Assembly: GCF_000369625.1 (NCBI RefSeq)
Contig: NZ_KB850113.1
Location: forward strand, 1,505,658-1,569,657
Direction: 5' to 3'
DNA from: Acinetobacter variabilis
GTDB lineage: Bacteria; Pseudomonadota; Gammaproteobacteria; Pseudomonadales; Moraxellaceae
Length of the DNA: 64,000 bases
Part shown: one piece after another, positions 37,034 through 45,692 of the stretch
Position numbering within the stretch: position 1 is the first letter of the stretch
How the letters are laid out: the number at the start of each line of letters is the position of its first letter
Position numbers and translations under genes: made by a program
Notes under the pieces: model-generated
The model's database searches: none
Told to the model about the DNA's origin: nothing
What the model saw: only the letters and a program-made list of their open reading frames with translations

Positions 37034-37163
37034 TAGATTAGAAAAAATATATGACACAGAATGTCGTTTAGTAAGAAACCAACTCACACTGATTGCTTAC
37101 TCATCCTCTTATACGCCTCATCCATAAACCGTTTATCCAAATCAACGACAAAAGTTTTTAAAA

Positions 37164-37213
37164 CAGGCACAAAAAAAGATGCCTTCGCATCCTGTGGAGA
37201 TACTTTGTGCCTG
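37164..37213 (-). terminator. Nested terminator of the tail tube gene
   Basis: An inner minus-strand hairpin GATGC-GAAG-GCATC runs into seven Ts and lies inside a larger perfect 10-bp stem (CAGGCACAAA / TTTGTGCCTG). It lies just after the tail tube stop codon. Confidence 0.75.
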
Positions 37214-37220
37214 TATGAGG

Positions 37221-37976
37221 TTATTCCGCTGCCGGAATCGTCACAACATGGCCATATAAGCCCAATGCTGGATCTGCTTGCTTCGTTACATCAGATAAAG
37301 CCTGACCAGAGATTTCATACTGACCAAGTTCTTCATGAATCAGCGGGAAAGTAGTTTCTGGTGACTTCTTGGTACGCCATAAACGTACAGCCATGTGCTT
37401 ACCATTTGCTGTATTGATACCTTTAAAGAAGAGCTCGTACTCTTTTTCAAAGTCAGATGCCAATGTGGTATTAGTCACTGCACCAGTGGTGTAAGTGGCT
37501 AAGATCGGCATGGTCAGATCTGATACATCATGGAAAACCACAGTACCAAACACTGCATCCAGTGTGTAATTCTCTGGATCAACTGTTTTAGCTGTACCAG
37601 TTGTTGAATCCTTGAATGAAACCGTTTTCAGGTTATAGCCATCCAGTTTGATTTCTTTACCAGCCACCACAGTACCCAGTGATACATCTGTCGCTGTAGT
37701 GGTCGCTACGGCGTGATTCATACCAGACAGGATGTATTGAAGGTTTTCTGGATCAGTTTCTTCCAACGTTCCCGTGAAATTCACCGACGTTGCATTGATC
37801 ATGGTGAAGTCAGTAGTGCGCTGACCAGTTGTTGATTCTTTATGTTCAACGACATCAGCACCAATTTCCAATTCAAAGTCTGGCACGTTACCCAGGTGAC
37901 GCATTGCACCAGCAACACCATTCACAAGTTCTGACAGGTAAAACTTACCTTGCAGCGAAATATATTCTTTAGCCAT
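37221..37976 (-). CDS. Major tail tube protein
   Basis: A 251-residue beta-rich protein beginning MAKEYISLQGKFYLSELVNG. The segment LGNVPDFELEIGADVVEHKE and SVNFTGTLEETDPENLQYIL fit siphovirus tail-tube proteins. Its place just before the chaperone and tape measure genes agrees. It has its own strong terminator, in keeping with high expression. Start overlaps the upstream small gene by one base. Confidence 0.85.
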   Translation of the reverse strand: MAKEYISLQGKFYLSELVNGVAGAMRHLGNVPDFELEIGADVVEHKESTTGQRTTDFTMINATSVNFTGTLEETDPENLQYILSGMNHAVATTTATDVSLGTVVAGKEIKLDGYNLKTVSFKDSTTGTAKTVDPENYTLDAVFGTVVFHDVSDLTMPILATYTTGAVTNTTLASDFEKEYELFFKGINTANGKHMAVRLWRTKKSPETTFPLIHEELGQYEISGQALSDVTKQADPALGLYGHVVTIPAAE

Positions 37977-38146
37977 TACTTTTCATCCCCTGTAGTTTTC
38001 TTGGCTGGAGCAGCTTTAGGTTCAGGTAGTTCCTGAATGACACCATCTGCCAGTAATTTTTTGATTTGTGCATCACTCAGCCCACCGACCACATCGCCTT
38101 TTTGAAAGCGGCCGACAGGCTGAGTTGCCTTATATTGTTTTGCCAT
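37976..38146 (-). CDS. Small head-tail region protein, 56 aa
   Basis: A short gene with the chain MAKQYKATQPVGRFQKGDVV and ALSDAQIKKLLADGVIQELPEP-like text (GLSDAQIKKLLADG). It resembles the N-terminal part of the 119-residue protein at 39503 (MPKYIAKQSIGHFRPGQEIE, LEAKQLQALLASGAIEEYQE), so the two are paralogues. The fold is probably a small beta hairpin plus a helix. Role unknown; it lies with head-tail joining genes. Confidence 0.7.
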   Translation of the reverse strand: MAKQYKATQPVGRFQKGDVVGGLSDAQIKKLLADGVIQELPEPKAAPAKKTTGDEK

Positions 38147-38155
38147 GACTGGCTC

Positions 38156-38575
38156 CTAAATGAATTTTTGTGATTCAAAAATAATCGTGATGTATGCAAA
38201 GCCAGGACTGTAGCCATCTCGAACTGAAATAAATTCCAGCGCCGTACGCGATGCTTGTGGTTGCCAGCCGGGAAGCAACTCAATCACCTTCTCAGCCAAA
38301 AGCCCCGCTTCATCACTTACAGCACGTCCATCGGTCATTTGAGATTGAGCATTGCGACATGCCACCGTGACCGCCCATTGCTGACCAATCTGATTAACAC
38401 TTCCACGACCTGCACTGGCTTTTTTGTCTATACGGACAAAATTGACGTGTGCTGACGGCGTGACCTGCGACATCTCTGTCACACCGACTGAATTCAACGG
38501 CGTATAGATCTTTAGAAATTCTGGAATCTCTTTCAGTTTTTCTGCAATCTCGTCACGTACTGCGAAGAATGTCAT
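38156..38575 (-). CDS. Probable tail terminator protein
   Basis: The 139 residues include MTFFAVRDEIAEKLKEIPEF, a beta core and LALEFISVRDGYSPGFAYITI-like C-terminal text (LEFISVRDGYSPGFAYITI). The pattern and position just before the tail tube gene suit a tail-terminator protein. Overlaps the upstream morphogenesis gene by 23 bp. SD GGGAG precedes the ATG. Confidence 0.65.
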   Translation of the reverse strand: MTFFAVRDEIAEKLKEIPEFLKIYTPLNSVGVTEMSQVTPSAHVNFVRIDKKASAGRGSVNQIGQQWAVTVACRNAQSQMTDGRAVSDEAGLLAEKVIELLPGWQPQASRTALEFISVRDGYSPGFAYITIIFESQKFI

Positions 38576-39047
38576 CTATAAAACTCCCGACAATGTCTAA
38601 GACTTTCGCCTCATCTTCAGAATTAATACCAAGAAAAGTACGGGATGGAATGTTCACCTCTTTTACTTTTCGATATTGCCCTGCCACCGCAAACGTAATG
38701 TATTGACCGTTCTTAGGGGTGATATGAGCACCATAATGAAAAACATGCGCATAGGTTTGATTAGCACCCCACTCTACGCCATTGATCAGAACGTTGTAGC
38801 TCATACCATTGAGTAAATGTCCATCATTACGCCCTGTCTCCCCGCCTTGCAAGCGAGCACGCCATGAAACCTTCCATGGATTACCGTCAATATCATGTTG
38901 ATATTGAAATCGCTTTCTTGTCGCATAAAGCATGGCATCGCCAATGTCGTTAAACATCTTTGACTTATCGGCATCGAACTGGTTTAAGCGAGCAAGGATT
39001 GCTTCGATAGGTGAGCTATCAGCTTGAATGGTTATTGCGAAAGCCAT
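38553..39047 (-). CDS. Virion morphogenesis protein (P2 gpS / Mu gpG-like)
   Basis: The 164 residues begin at ATG 39047 with SD GAGGTG. Typical family features are RFQYQHDIDGNPWKVSWRAR and YAHVFHYGAHITPKNGQYI, which match phage virion-morphogenesis/tail-completion proteins. In Mu and P2 these act in joining tail to head or in tail completion. Confidence 0.8.
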   Translation of the reverse strand: MAFAITIQADSSPIEAILARLNQFDADKSKMFNDIGDAMLYATRKRFQYQHDIDGNPWKVSWRARLQGGETGRNDGHLLNGMSYNVLINGVEWGANQTYAHVFHYGAHITPKNGQYITFAVAGQYRKVKEVNIPSRTFLGINSEDEAKVLDIVGSFIDDILRST

Positions 39048-39054
39048 AAACACC

Positions 39055-39495
39055 TCACTTCATGCTTGGCATTTGATCCAGGATAGAATCTCCAAATACG
39101 CCACCGGTATAAGAAGTACCGACTGGCGCCGTCGAAGGTCGTCCTTTGGGATGGTCATCCACGATCTGGTTTGTTTCAGGCAATTGGATTTGCAAATGCG
39201 CTTTGTTGTCAGCAACGCGTTTTAAGAATGCGATTGCATCCTCATAACGCTTCCGAGCCTCCTCGATGGGCTGCTGGAAGTAAAGACGATAGCGTGCGAT
39301 GTCACACGCCATACGCTTTAAATTACTGGGCACATTGGGTAGCGGCAAAGGATAACGACCACCGATATGACCGTTAATCTCCTCTGTTGCATCCTGAATT
39401 GCATCAGTTACCGAGGACTGAGAAGGAAGCATCGCTTTCAGATTTTCAATCTCATCACCAAATCGTGCGACCAAATCTGCTTCAGTCGCATACAT
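39055..39495 (-). CDS. Mu gp36-like head protein (DUF1320)
   Basis: The opening MYATEADLVARFGDEIENLK and the later INGHIGGRYPLPLPNVPSNL with CDIARYRLYF are the standard DUF1320 pattern. The family is found in head-tail connector regions of Mu-like and siphovirus phages. 146 residues, normal length. SD AGGTGA. Confidence 0.85.
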   Translation of the reverse strand: MYATEADLVARFGDEIENLKAMLPSQSSVTDAIQDATEEINGHIGGRYPLPLPNVPSNLKRMACDIARYRLYFQQPIEEARKRYEDAIAFLKRVADNKAHLQIQLPETNQIVDDHPKGRPSTAPVGTSYTGGVFGDSILDQMPSMK

Positions 39496-39502
39496 AGATC
39501 AC

Positions 39503-39862
39503 CTACTTGTTTTCGTCGGCAGGTTTTGAGTCTGCTTTAGGTTTTGCAGCAGGCTTCGCCTTTTCCAGTTCAGCCACCTTGGCTTTGAGCTCAGCAATTT
39601 CTTGCTCAGCTTTAGCCTTGTCGACAGTTGCTGTCTGATTGGCTTTGGTTAAGGCTTCATTGGCTGCTGTCAGCTCAGTATTGGCTTTTTCAAGTTTAGC
39701 TAAACGTGCAGCGGTACCATCTGCCTTAGGTTCTTCCGGCTCTTGATATTCTTCAATAGCCCCAGATGCTAAAAGGGCTTGAAGTTGTTTAGCTTCAAGC
39801 CCCTCAATTTCCTGACCTGGACGGAAGTGTCCGATCGATTGTTTTGCAATGTACTTTGGCAT
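39503..39862 (-). CDS. Head-region protein with coiled-coil tail, 119 aa
   Basis: The start is at ATG 39862 with a perfect SD AAGGAG; upstream codons up to 39892 are not needed. The N-terminal 45 residues resemble the 56-residue protein at 37976. Residues 55-105 form an Ala/Lys/Glu coiled coil (LAKLEKANTELTAANEALTK), and the end is Lys/Pro-rich. It follows the capsid gene by 10 bp. Role unknown. Confidence 0.65.
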   Translation of the reverse strand: MPKYIAKQSIGHFRPGQEIEGLEAKQLQALLASGAIEEYQEPEEPKADGTAARLAKLEKANTELTAANEALTKANQTATVDKAKAEQEIAELKAKVAELEKAKPAAKPKADSKPADENK

Positions 39863-39872
39863 TTTGATCTCC

Positions 39873-40946
39873 TTATACAAATCCACGTCCACCGACTAAA
39901 CCGTTCTTGTTATTAGGAACAGCAAGTGGAGATGATTCAGCTAATAATTGAATGCTTGAAGGGTTCTTTTCCTGCCATTGGCTTAAATAGAATTCTAGAG
40001 CTTGGCCAAATGCTTCAACGTTTTGCAATGCACAGTGAGCAATCCAACCATTAGCATCAGAAACCAGCCCAAAGAAATCTTCTGGAATGAAACGCTCAAC
40101 ACTTCCATTCATGCTGTGTTTAGCATCATAGGTCCAGATTTCTAGGTTATCGATGGTACCGCGGAATTGGGGTTTATCAGATTGATCAAAGGTTGGAGTA
40201 AGTGGAACACTCACACCCGCATATGGAGCAATGAACTTTTCCTTAAACTCAGGATCTTTAATCAGCGTGTTATACACTTTTGACGTAGTTAAGGCCATGA
40301 TTGGTGATGTACCAGCATGCTCAACAGAAAGATCAATCATCGCTTGAATATCTTTGACTGGAGTAGCACCCGCTTGGCCCCATTTGATCAACGGCGTAAA
40401 GTTACATGCTGCATTACGTTCATAATCTACTTCATACATCGGGAAGTCTGCAGAAGCAAAAGTGGTTTTACCGTAGAGAAGCACATCACGAGCAATTAAT
40501 AGCTTTCGGTTTTCGATAGACTGACGCAGATACAATGCTTTTTGAGCCTGATCAATCAGTAGTAGATCTGCATCAGACAAGCGATTTGAGCCAGTCGCAA
40601 TCACACCAAACTGACGTAAGCGTGCGATCAGAGCAGTGTTTTGCACTTCACTTGGCATGACTGTCATCATTGGTTTCAGATAAGCTGGCTTAACGAATTT
40701 CACGTTACCAGATTCACCTACTTTAATCTGACGTCCAGCTGCAGTCGGAGTAACAAACGGCGCAAGTGGAGTCGCTGTATTTAGCTCACCTACTGGAACT
40801 TCTTTTTTAGTGTAGGAAACACGCTGAGGGAAAAAGCGGTCCATCAGCCAGGTATCTACCTTTTGAGTGGTATCAGTCAGTAATACCAGCTGTGGCACAT
40901 CCAGTAATTCCACTGGTGCATTTTGAAATGTAAAAGTTTGACTCAT
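39873..40946 (-). CDS. Major capsid protein (phage cap E family)
   Basis: The 357 residues carry features of the E-type (HK97-fold) capsid family: DTTQKVDTWLMDRFFPQRVS, VSYTKKEVPVGELNTATPLA, FVTPTAAGRQIKVGESGNVK, and RGTIDNLEIWTYDAKH late in the chain. The gene follows a decoration protein and a protease/scaffold gene as in lambda. SD GGGGAAC. Confidence 0.9.
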   Translation of the reverse strand: MSQTFTFQNAPVELLDVPQLVLLTDTTQKVDTWLMDRFFPQRVSYTKKEVPVGELNTATPLAPFVTPTAAGRQIKVGESGNVKFVKPAYLKPMMTVMPSEVQNTALIARLRQFGVIATGSNRLSDADLLLIDQAQKALYLRQSIENRKLLIARDVLLYGKTTFASADFPMYEVDYERNAACNFTPLIKWGQAGATPVKDIQAMIDLSVEHAGTSPIMALTTSKVYNTLIKDPEFKEKFIAPYAGVSVPLTPTFDQSDKPQFRGTIDNLEIWTYDAKHSMNGSVERFIPEDFFGLVSDANGWIAHCALQNVEAFGQALEFYLSQWQEKNPSSIQLLAESSPLAVPNNKNGLVGGRGFV

Positions 40947-40949
40947 GTC

Positions 40950-41336
40950 TTAGTTCCCCACAACTTTACGAAGTTCGATTTTGTTTTTTAATGCTTGTGC
41001 ACGTACTGCATCATATTGAGCAGTAGTCAGAGGTGTTCCATTCACTGTAACTACTGCAATATCAAATGGGCCTTGCACGTAGATCGGCATTTCAAGATTA
41101 TTAGCCGCATGGTAAGTAGATTGCGCTGCGGTGAAATCTGAAACAGCAATTGCATTCCATTCACCTACTACACCTTCAGTGACAACAGGATGATCAGCAA
41201 CGTTATCGGCACTCACGTTAAGTAAATCGCCGCGCTTATATGCTGTAGCAGTTTTTACTTTGGCATTTTCTGTACGTACGCCGTCACCGACCACTAGCTG
41301 TTTATTTTCAATAGTTCCTGTTACGACTTGGCTCAT
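40950..41336 (-). CDS. Head decoration protein
   Basis: A 128-residue beta-rich protein with TAYKRGDLLNVSADNVADHP and EWNAIAVSDFTAAQSTYHAA, the pattern of lambda gpD-type head decoration proteins. It lies between the protease and capsid genes as in lambda. It would stabilise the expanded capsid. Overlaps the protease stop by ATGA; SD AAGGAG. Confidence 0.85.
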   Translation of the reverse strand: MSQVVTGTIENKQLVVGDGVRTENAKVKTATAYKRGDLLNVSADNVADHPVVTEGVVGEWNAIAVSDFTAAQSTYHAANNLEMPIYVQGPFDIAVVTVNGTPLTTAQYDAVRAQALKNKIELRKVVGN

Positions 41337-42310
41337 GATTTAGCTCCTTGTTGCTGTGCTGCTACAAACTGATTAAATGCCTGATCTAAAGCCGAGCCTT
41401 GTGGAGCTTGACCACCTTGCCCCGGATTGGCTTGATGAGTGAACAAGTGAGTAAATGCCGGATTTACACTTGGTGTTTGTGTTTGCTGTTGTTGTTCAGC
41501 TGGTGTTTGTTGACTGCCTGCTGCAAACTGTTTGAGTGTTCCTGCCATCAGTTCAAATGCATCATCTGGCATGGCTGCAAACTTTGTTTTTTCTTCAGCG
41601 CTAAACTCTTTGTTTAGAGCTTTGGCCAAAGCGTCAATTTCAGAATTACGCTTATCTGTTGCAAACTGTTTGTTTTGTTCAGTCAAGGTGGAGACCTGAC
41701 CTTCCAATTCTCTGATTTTGGCTTGCGCCTGTTCTAATTCGGTCACGTCGGTGTCCTCTGGTTGATTAAATTGTTTTGGAGAGTGACTCGCTGCCACTGC
41801 GTTTGTATTGTCATCCGCACCCAAAGCACAGAAAGACACCTCACGAATACGACCACCACGGAAAACCGTGATAGGCCCTTGATGCACTTTTCCATTTACA
41901 GTGACTGATGCACCCGCTTGGATTTCTTCGACTGCAGAGGGTTCAATTCGCACTGACATCTGCCATGGAAAGCCATCGTCAGAGTCCTGAGCAACCTGAG
42001 TACCAAATTCATTACTCATTAGATCGCCTGAAACTGTTAGGCCGTTCTGGTGATCAATGCTGTGGCTATTGATGGCTCCAGCACGTTGCCGGGTTGAGTG
42101 ATCCAGTAACGCAGGGATTCGGCCTTTAATTTGCATAGAATCAAGATCAAAGATGATTCGATCCCAATACCAATGATCGGTAATAACTTCACCACTGTAT
42201 GCAACACCGGAGAAAGTCCGCTTCTTCTTGCCATCTTCAGCTTGATCGACATTTAAGTTACCGACCTGGAAGCAATACTGATTCGGCTTATGTTCCTCTT
42301 CTTTTGGCAT
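41333..42310 (-). CDS. Head maturation protease with scaffold-like tail
   Basis: Residues 15-185 look like a prohead protease: KKRTFSGVAYSGEVITDHWY, IPALLDHSTRQRAGAI (candidate His), FPWQMSVRIEP and VSFCALGADDNTNAVAASHS. The rest (190-325) is a coiled coil (LEQAQAKIRELEGQVSTLTE) and a Gln-rich tail, as in protease-scaffold fusions. The protease would cut the scaffold during capsid maturation. Catalytic residues are not certain. Confidence 0.75.
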   Translation of the reverse strand: MPKEEEHKPNQYCFQVGNLNVDQAEDGKKKRTFSGVAYSGEVITDHWYWDRIIFDLDSMQIKGRIPALLDHSTRQRAGAINSHSIDHQNGLTVSGDLMSNEFGTQVAQDSDDGFPWQMSVRIEPSAVEEIQAGASVTVNGKVHQGPITVFRGGRIREVSFCALGADDNTNAVAASHSPKQFNQPEDTDVTELEQAQAKIRELEGQVSTLTEQNKQFATDKRNSEIDALAKALNKEFSAEEKTKFAAMPDDAFELMAGTLKQFAAGSQQTPAEQQQQTQTPSVNPAFTHLFTHQANPGQGGQAPQGSALDQAFNQFVAAQQQGAKS

Positions 42311-42323
42311 TTCTCATGCTCCA

Positions 42324-42349
42324 TAAAAAAACCGCCCTTTCGGACGGCG
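42324..42349 (-). terminator. Terminator between the 95-aa cargo gene and the protease gene
   Basis: On the minus strand CCGTCC-GAAA-GGGCGG is followed by seven Ts. A second hairpin CCCACC/GGTGGG lies at 42369-42382 just before it. Confidence 0.75.
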
Positions 42350-42390
42350 TAAAATAGCTACAAATAAACCCACCGAGGTGGGTAAATAGT

Positions 42391-42678
42391 TCAAGTATTC
42401 TTTATAGGTATCAGCTTAAGTTTCCATTCACTATCAAACCTCTTATTTAGAAAGTTTGTTATCTGGTTCTCACGATCTTTGAACTCATATGGAGTTAAGA
42501 CTATTGCATTCCTTCCGCTAGATACCCCATACCTTGTAAATCCCGTAAGCGCTCTCCTTGTAGAAGTATTATTTGACAAAAGAACCCTTGCCTTTCCTTC
42601 TCTTATTAAACGCTTTCGGCCTCTTATTTTAGGGCACTTATCTGCAGGTATTTCGATCTCAATTGCAAAACAAACCAT
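42391..42678 (-). CDS. Hypothetical small cargo protein, 95 aa
   Basis: Not recognised. A basic soluble protein beginning MVCFAIEIEIPADKCPKIRG. It lies between head genes, with gaps of 80-135 bp on both sides and a terminator after it, so it appears to be an independent insert rather than a structural gene. No clear Shine-Dalgarno. Confidence 0.5.
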   Translation of the reverse strand: MVCFAIEIEIPADKCPKIRGRKRLIREGKARVLLSNNTSTRRALTGFTRYGVSSGRNAIVLTPYEFKDRENQITNFLNKRFDSEWKLKLIPIKNT

Positions 42679-42812
42679 ATCCCAACCAAGTGACTAAGCT
42701 GTACAGATTTTATAAGTCTACTTTGCCCCTAATCCAATATTTAAATATTCCATTCGTTGTATAAAAAATGTAGCTTAAACATTGTCCTATAGCAGATTAG
42801 TTAATTAAAAGA

Positions 42813-44018
42813 TTAATTAACTAGTGGTCTGATCGTATAAACCATCTGCCCTTCAACCGCTTCAATCGAAACAACCTCAAATGACAATCCCATCGGTATT
42901 AAAACGCCGTTACCAGCATTCAACATATCCAGATCAACACCCAAGCCTTTAGCATTCTCAATCTTAATCACGATATCTGAAGCTGTATCAGCCATCAGCA
43001 ACGGCGCATTAAGCTGAGCTGTCTGCCCAACCTGATAAGCCGCTACTTGATTAAGTGTCGCAGCACCCACCACGGTTGAAGCCGCATTGCTCGCCACAGC
43101 TTGAATAGCTGCCAGATCAGTACTCAGCCAGCGCTTAAGTACATCATCAGCTAGTGAGCCTGTAGCAGAGTTTAAATAGCCAGTCAGTGCGGCATCATTT
43201 CCCTGCACATAGTCCAAGAAGGTGCGAATCGCACTTGGTCGAATGCTTGGATCAAGTGGTATTACTGTATTGGCCACAGTATCGAATAAGTCCCGAGTCT
43301 TATCATCCATCGGAGTAAATAGGCTGGTGAGCTTTTTACTCGCCGTCCATTCAGCCTTAATAACTTCTTTCTGCTCCAGGAGATATTCCTTATCTAAACT
43401 CGAAGCACTGATCTTTTTATCCACCAGCGATTCAAGTTCACCAAACTGTAATGGATGAGAACTCCAGTCCAAAGCCTCGGCAATTTCAGGCAACTGATCA
43501 TCAGGTGTAATGCCGTATTTCAATGCCTGTTTCTCGGTTAAGGCAATCACGGTACAACGGCAACGGAAAGAAATTGGCGGGTAATGTGTTAGCCAGAATG
43601 GATCATCAATGTGACGAACAATCCGGTTCAAAGCTAAATGACTGGGACGCACCCGACTATCATCGATAGCTGAGTACATTAGATAAGGACGGCGTTTCTT
43701 GTTCCGTTGCTGCTGGATCCATCGACCATGACCGTAAGCACTTTGGATGTTCGTACGAAATACATTGTCCAGGTAGTGCTTTGGCAAAATGATTTCAGAT
43801 TCTTTAATGAGTTTCTGAAAATCTTTAAATGTCCCACCGTCGGCAATGGATTTATTCACTGCTTTGATGACCGTCTCGATCTGCTCAAGACTCGATAGAA
43901 AGCTAACCGTGGTTGCCATCTGCCGAGTCTTTAGATCCATTGAGTAGAACTCATCGGGCAATACAATCTTGCGTTGCTGTGCATAGCGTAATGCTTCAAG
44001 AAATGTGACTGGTTGCAT
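42813..44018 (-). CDS. Head morphogenesis protein (Mu gpF / SPP1 gp7-like)
   Basis: From ATG 44018 (SD AAGGAT) the protein has 401 residues. The diagnostic part is DNVFRTNIQSAYGHGRWIQQ, RPYLMYSAIDDSRVRPSHLA and DPFWLTHYPPISFRCRCTVI, typical of the minor head protein family that helps assemble the portal end. Beyond residue 200 the chain is less conserved and Ala-rich. The longer frame to 44051 overlaps the upstream gene and is not preferred. Confidence 0.88.
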   Translation of the reverse strand: MQPVTFLEALRYAQQRKIVLPDEFYSMDLKTRQMATTVSFLSSLEQIETVIKAVNKSIADGGTFKDFQKLIKESEIILPKHYLDNVFRTNIQSAYGHGRWIQQQRNKKRRPYLMYSAIDDSRVRPSHLALNRIVRHIDDPFWLTHYPPISFRCRCTVIALTEKQALKYGITPDDQLPEIAEALDWSSHPLQFGELESLVDKKISASSLDKEYLLEQKEVIKAEWTASKKLTSLFTPMDDKTRDLFDTVANTVIPLDPSIRPSAIRTFLDYVQGNDAALTGYLNSATGSLADDVLKRWLSTDLAAIQAVASNAASTVVGAATLNQVAAYQVGQTAQLNAPLLMADTASDIVIKIENAKGLGVDLDMLNAGNGVLIPMGLSFEVVSIEAVEGQMVYTIRPLVN

Positions 44019-44202
44019 TGTCGGCATCCTTGCTATAAACATGCTTTGCATTCAGCCAAAGCTTGAAATATTCATCACGAACATCAAAGTAATGGCCTAA
44101 TTTCTTACGCCGATATATTGAAGATTCATCGAAAGCCAGTCCACAATATTTGGTGCAAAACTCTTCAAACTCATCATATAACGCCTGAATATCTTCCATC
44201 AC
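43996..44202 (-). CDS. Small head-region protein, 68 aa
   Basis: An acidic helical protein (MMEDIQALYDEFEEFCTKYC, later FDVRDEYFKLWLNAKHVY) between portal and gpF-like genes. It overlaps the portal stop by 4 bp (ATGA) and the gpF-like gene by 23 bp, so translation is coupled. Not recognised. Confidence 0.6.
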   Translation of the reverse strand: MMEDIQALYDEFEEFCTKYCGLAFDESSIYRRKKLGHYFDVRDEYFKLWLNAKHVYSKDADNATSHIS

Positions 44203-45683
44203 TTGCCACCACTCGCAGCCATGTACCCTAAAATGTCCGCAGCATACAAAGCCTGATCTAACCTAGCGGAAAACTCGGTTTTAGTAGCATTCGGAATGAG
44301 CTGCATAAGATTGAACACCAACGCTTCAGGACTGTCTGACGTACCAATCAATTGTTTGATTTCAGCATCATTCAGCAGCGTTAAATCATCCTGCCCATCA
44401 GTTAGTTCTTCAACTTCTTGCTGTTCTGGCGAAAGCTTGTTTGCTGTCGCCTTGAAGTTGAATGCCTGGCGAGGTAGTGCAGTGAATTGATTGAAGCCAG
44501 TTTGAGGCTGTTCAATCACATCACCATCTTCCAGACCATATTCACGTTTGAAGTATTGCGGCGTTAAAACCGCACCAGCATTTTTAAGCTTCACATCACG
44601 ATCCGCTTTAGGCTCTTCTAGTGATTTCTCTTCACCAATGATGACCCGATGACGTTCCCAACCATTGAGATCACATAATGCGTTAATAATGGCTTGAATC
44701 GTCGGCATGATCATTCGTACATCGGCTTTATACTTTGAGTTTTGCACTTCAAGATGCACATCACCCAAAGCACGAGAGCCCGCACCATCTGTACCACTGG
44801 TTAAAGTCTGACCCAGAATCACCTTTTGAATACGGCGCTCAAGGTTCTTGTCAAAAGTTTCGAATGTCTGTGATGCGTTGCCATTGGTATTGGCTGTCTG
44901 GATCTCTACCGAATCTGTACCGCTTAAAGCAATTACCGAACTGGCATGCGCTCTAAGTAGTGCATCACGCATATCTGTCGTCTTGCCGGCGGTTTTACCA
45001 ACCAGCATTGGTAAGCCAAACTTTTCAACGAACTTGGCCCAGAACTTAAAGCCAGACGTTTTGAAGAACCAGACCCAGTACAGTCGACTTAAAAGAGCCT
45101 CACCTAATGGATTCTCATAAGTAGATTTACAACGTGTTAAAAAGTGTTTGAAGCGCTGGTCTACTTCCTGATCCTGTCGAGTCGTGTTGTAGTTGGCCAG
45201 CAGCATCAGACGACCATCATTCTTAGGCTCATACCATTGCATTGGCTTTTCACCAATCCACTTAAAACCAATAAACGGCGTAATGGTATTGCCATCAATA
45301 TGTAGGCTCGGTTCCTCAGGCTTGGTATAGATTGCCTCTAATACAGAATATCCGTACCAGCGAGCATTCTGCGCACCCAAGAGAATCTCAGACCACCACT
45401 CACGTAAATGCTCCATAATGATTTTAGATTCCGGTCGGTCCATCGGCTCTACACGCCATGATGCACTCTCAAGTTTATCCTGGCGTTTTTCAATGGCCTG
45501 ATAAATCTCATCGTCATACATCATGACTTTTAAACGTGGACGGGTGACCCCTGCTTTTCTTAGCACTTCATCGCCGTCTGGCATCTTGGTCAGATAACTG
45601 ATTAAAGCCTGTTCAGCTTCATGAGAATACAGTGCACCAGCTTCAGGTTTTGCATTCTCAGGCTTTTTCCTTTTCTTAGACAT
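44199..45683 (-). CDS. Portal protein (DUF935, Mu gp29-like)
   Basis: The 494 residues include PRLKVMMYDDEIYQAIEKRQ, GAQNARWYGYSVLEAIY, FLTRCKSTYENPLGEALLSR, YWVWFFKTSGFKFWAKFVEK and FGLPMLVGKTAGKT, a clear DUF935 portal pattern. The portal forms the DNA channel at one capsid vertex. The gene follows the large terminase gene by 9 bp, with SD AAGGTTGAG. Confidence 0.92.
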   Translation of the reverse strand: MSKKRKKPENAKPEAGALYSHEAEQALISYLTKMPDGDEVLRKAGVTRPRLKVMMYDDEIYQAIEKRQDKLESASWRVEPMDRPESKIIMEHLREWWSEILLGAQNARWYGYSVLEAIYTKPEEPSLHIDGNTITPFIGFKWIGEKPMQWYEPKNDGRLMLLANYNTTRQDQEVDQRFKHFLTRCKSTYENPLGEALLSRLYWVWFFKTSGFKFWAKFVEKFGLPMLVGKTAGKTTDMRDALLRAHASSVIALSGTDSVEIQTANTNGNASQTFETFDKNLERRIQKVILGQTLTSGTDGAGSRALGDVHLEVQNSKYKADVRMIMPTIQAIINALCDLNGWERHRVIIGEEKSLEEPKADRDVKLKNAGAVLTPQYFKREYGLEDGDVIEQPQTGFNQFTALPRQAFNFKATANKLSPEQQEVEELTDGQDDLTLLNDAEIKQLIGTSDSPEALVFNLMQLIPNATKTEFSARLDQALYAADILGYMAASGGK

Positions 45684-45692
45684 AACTCAACC

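Noticed and set aside
37061..37354. 97-codon plus-strand frame near the tail tube gene
   Set aside because: It runs through the tail tube terminator and antisense to its 3' end; no ribosome-binding site.
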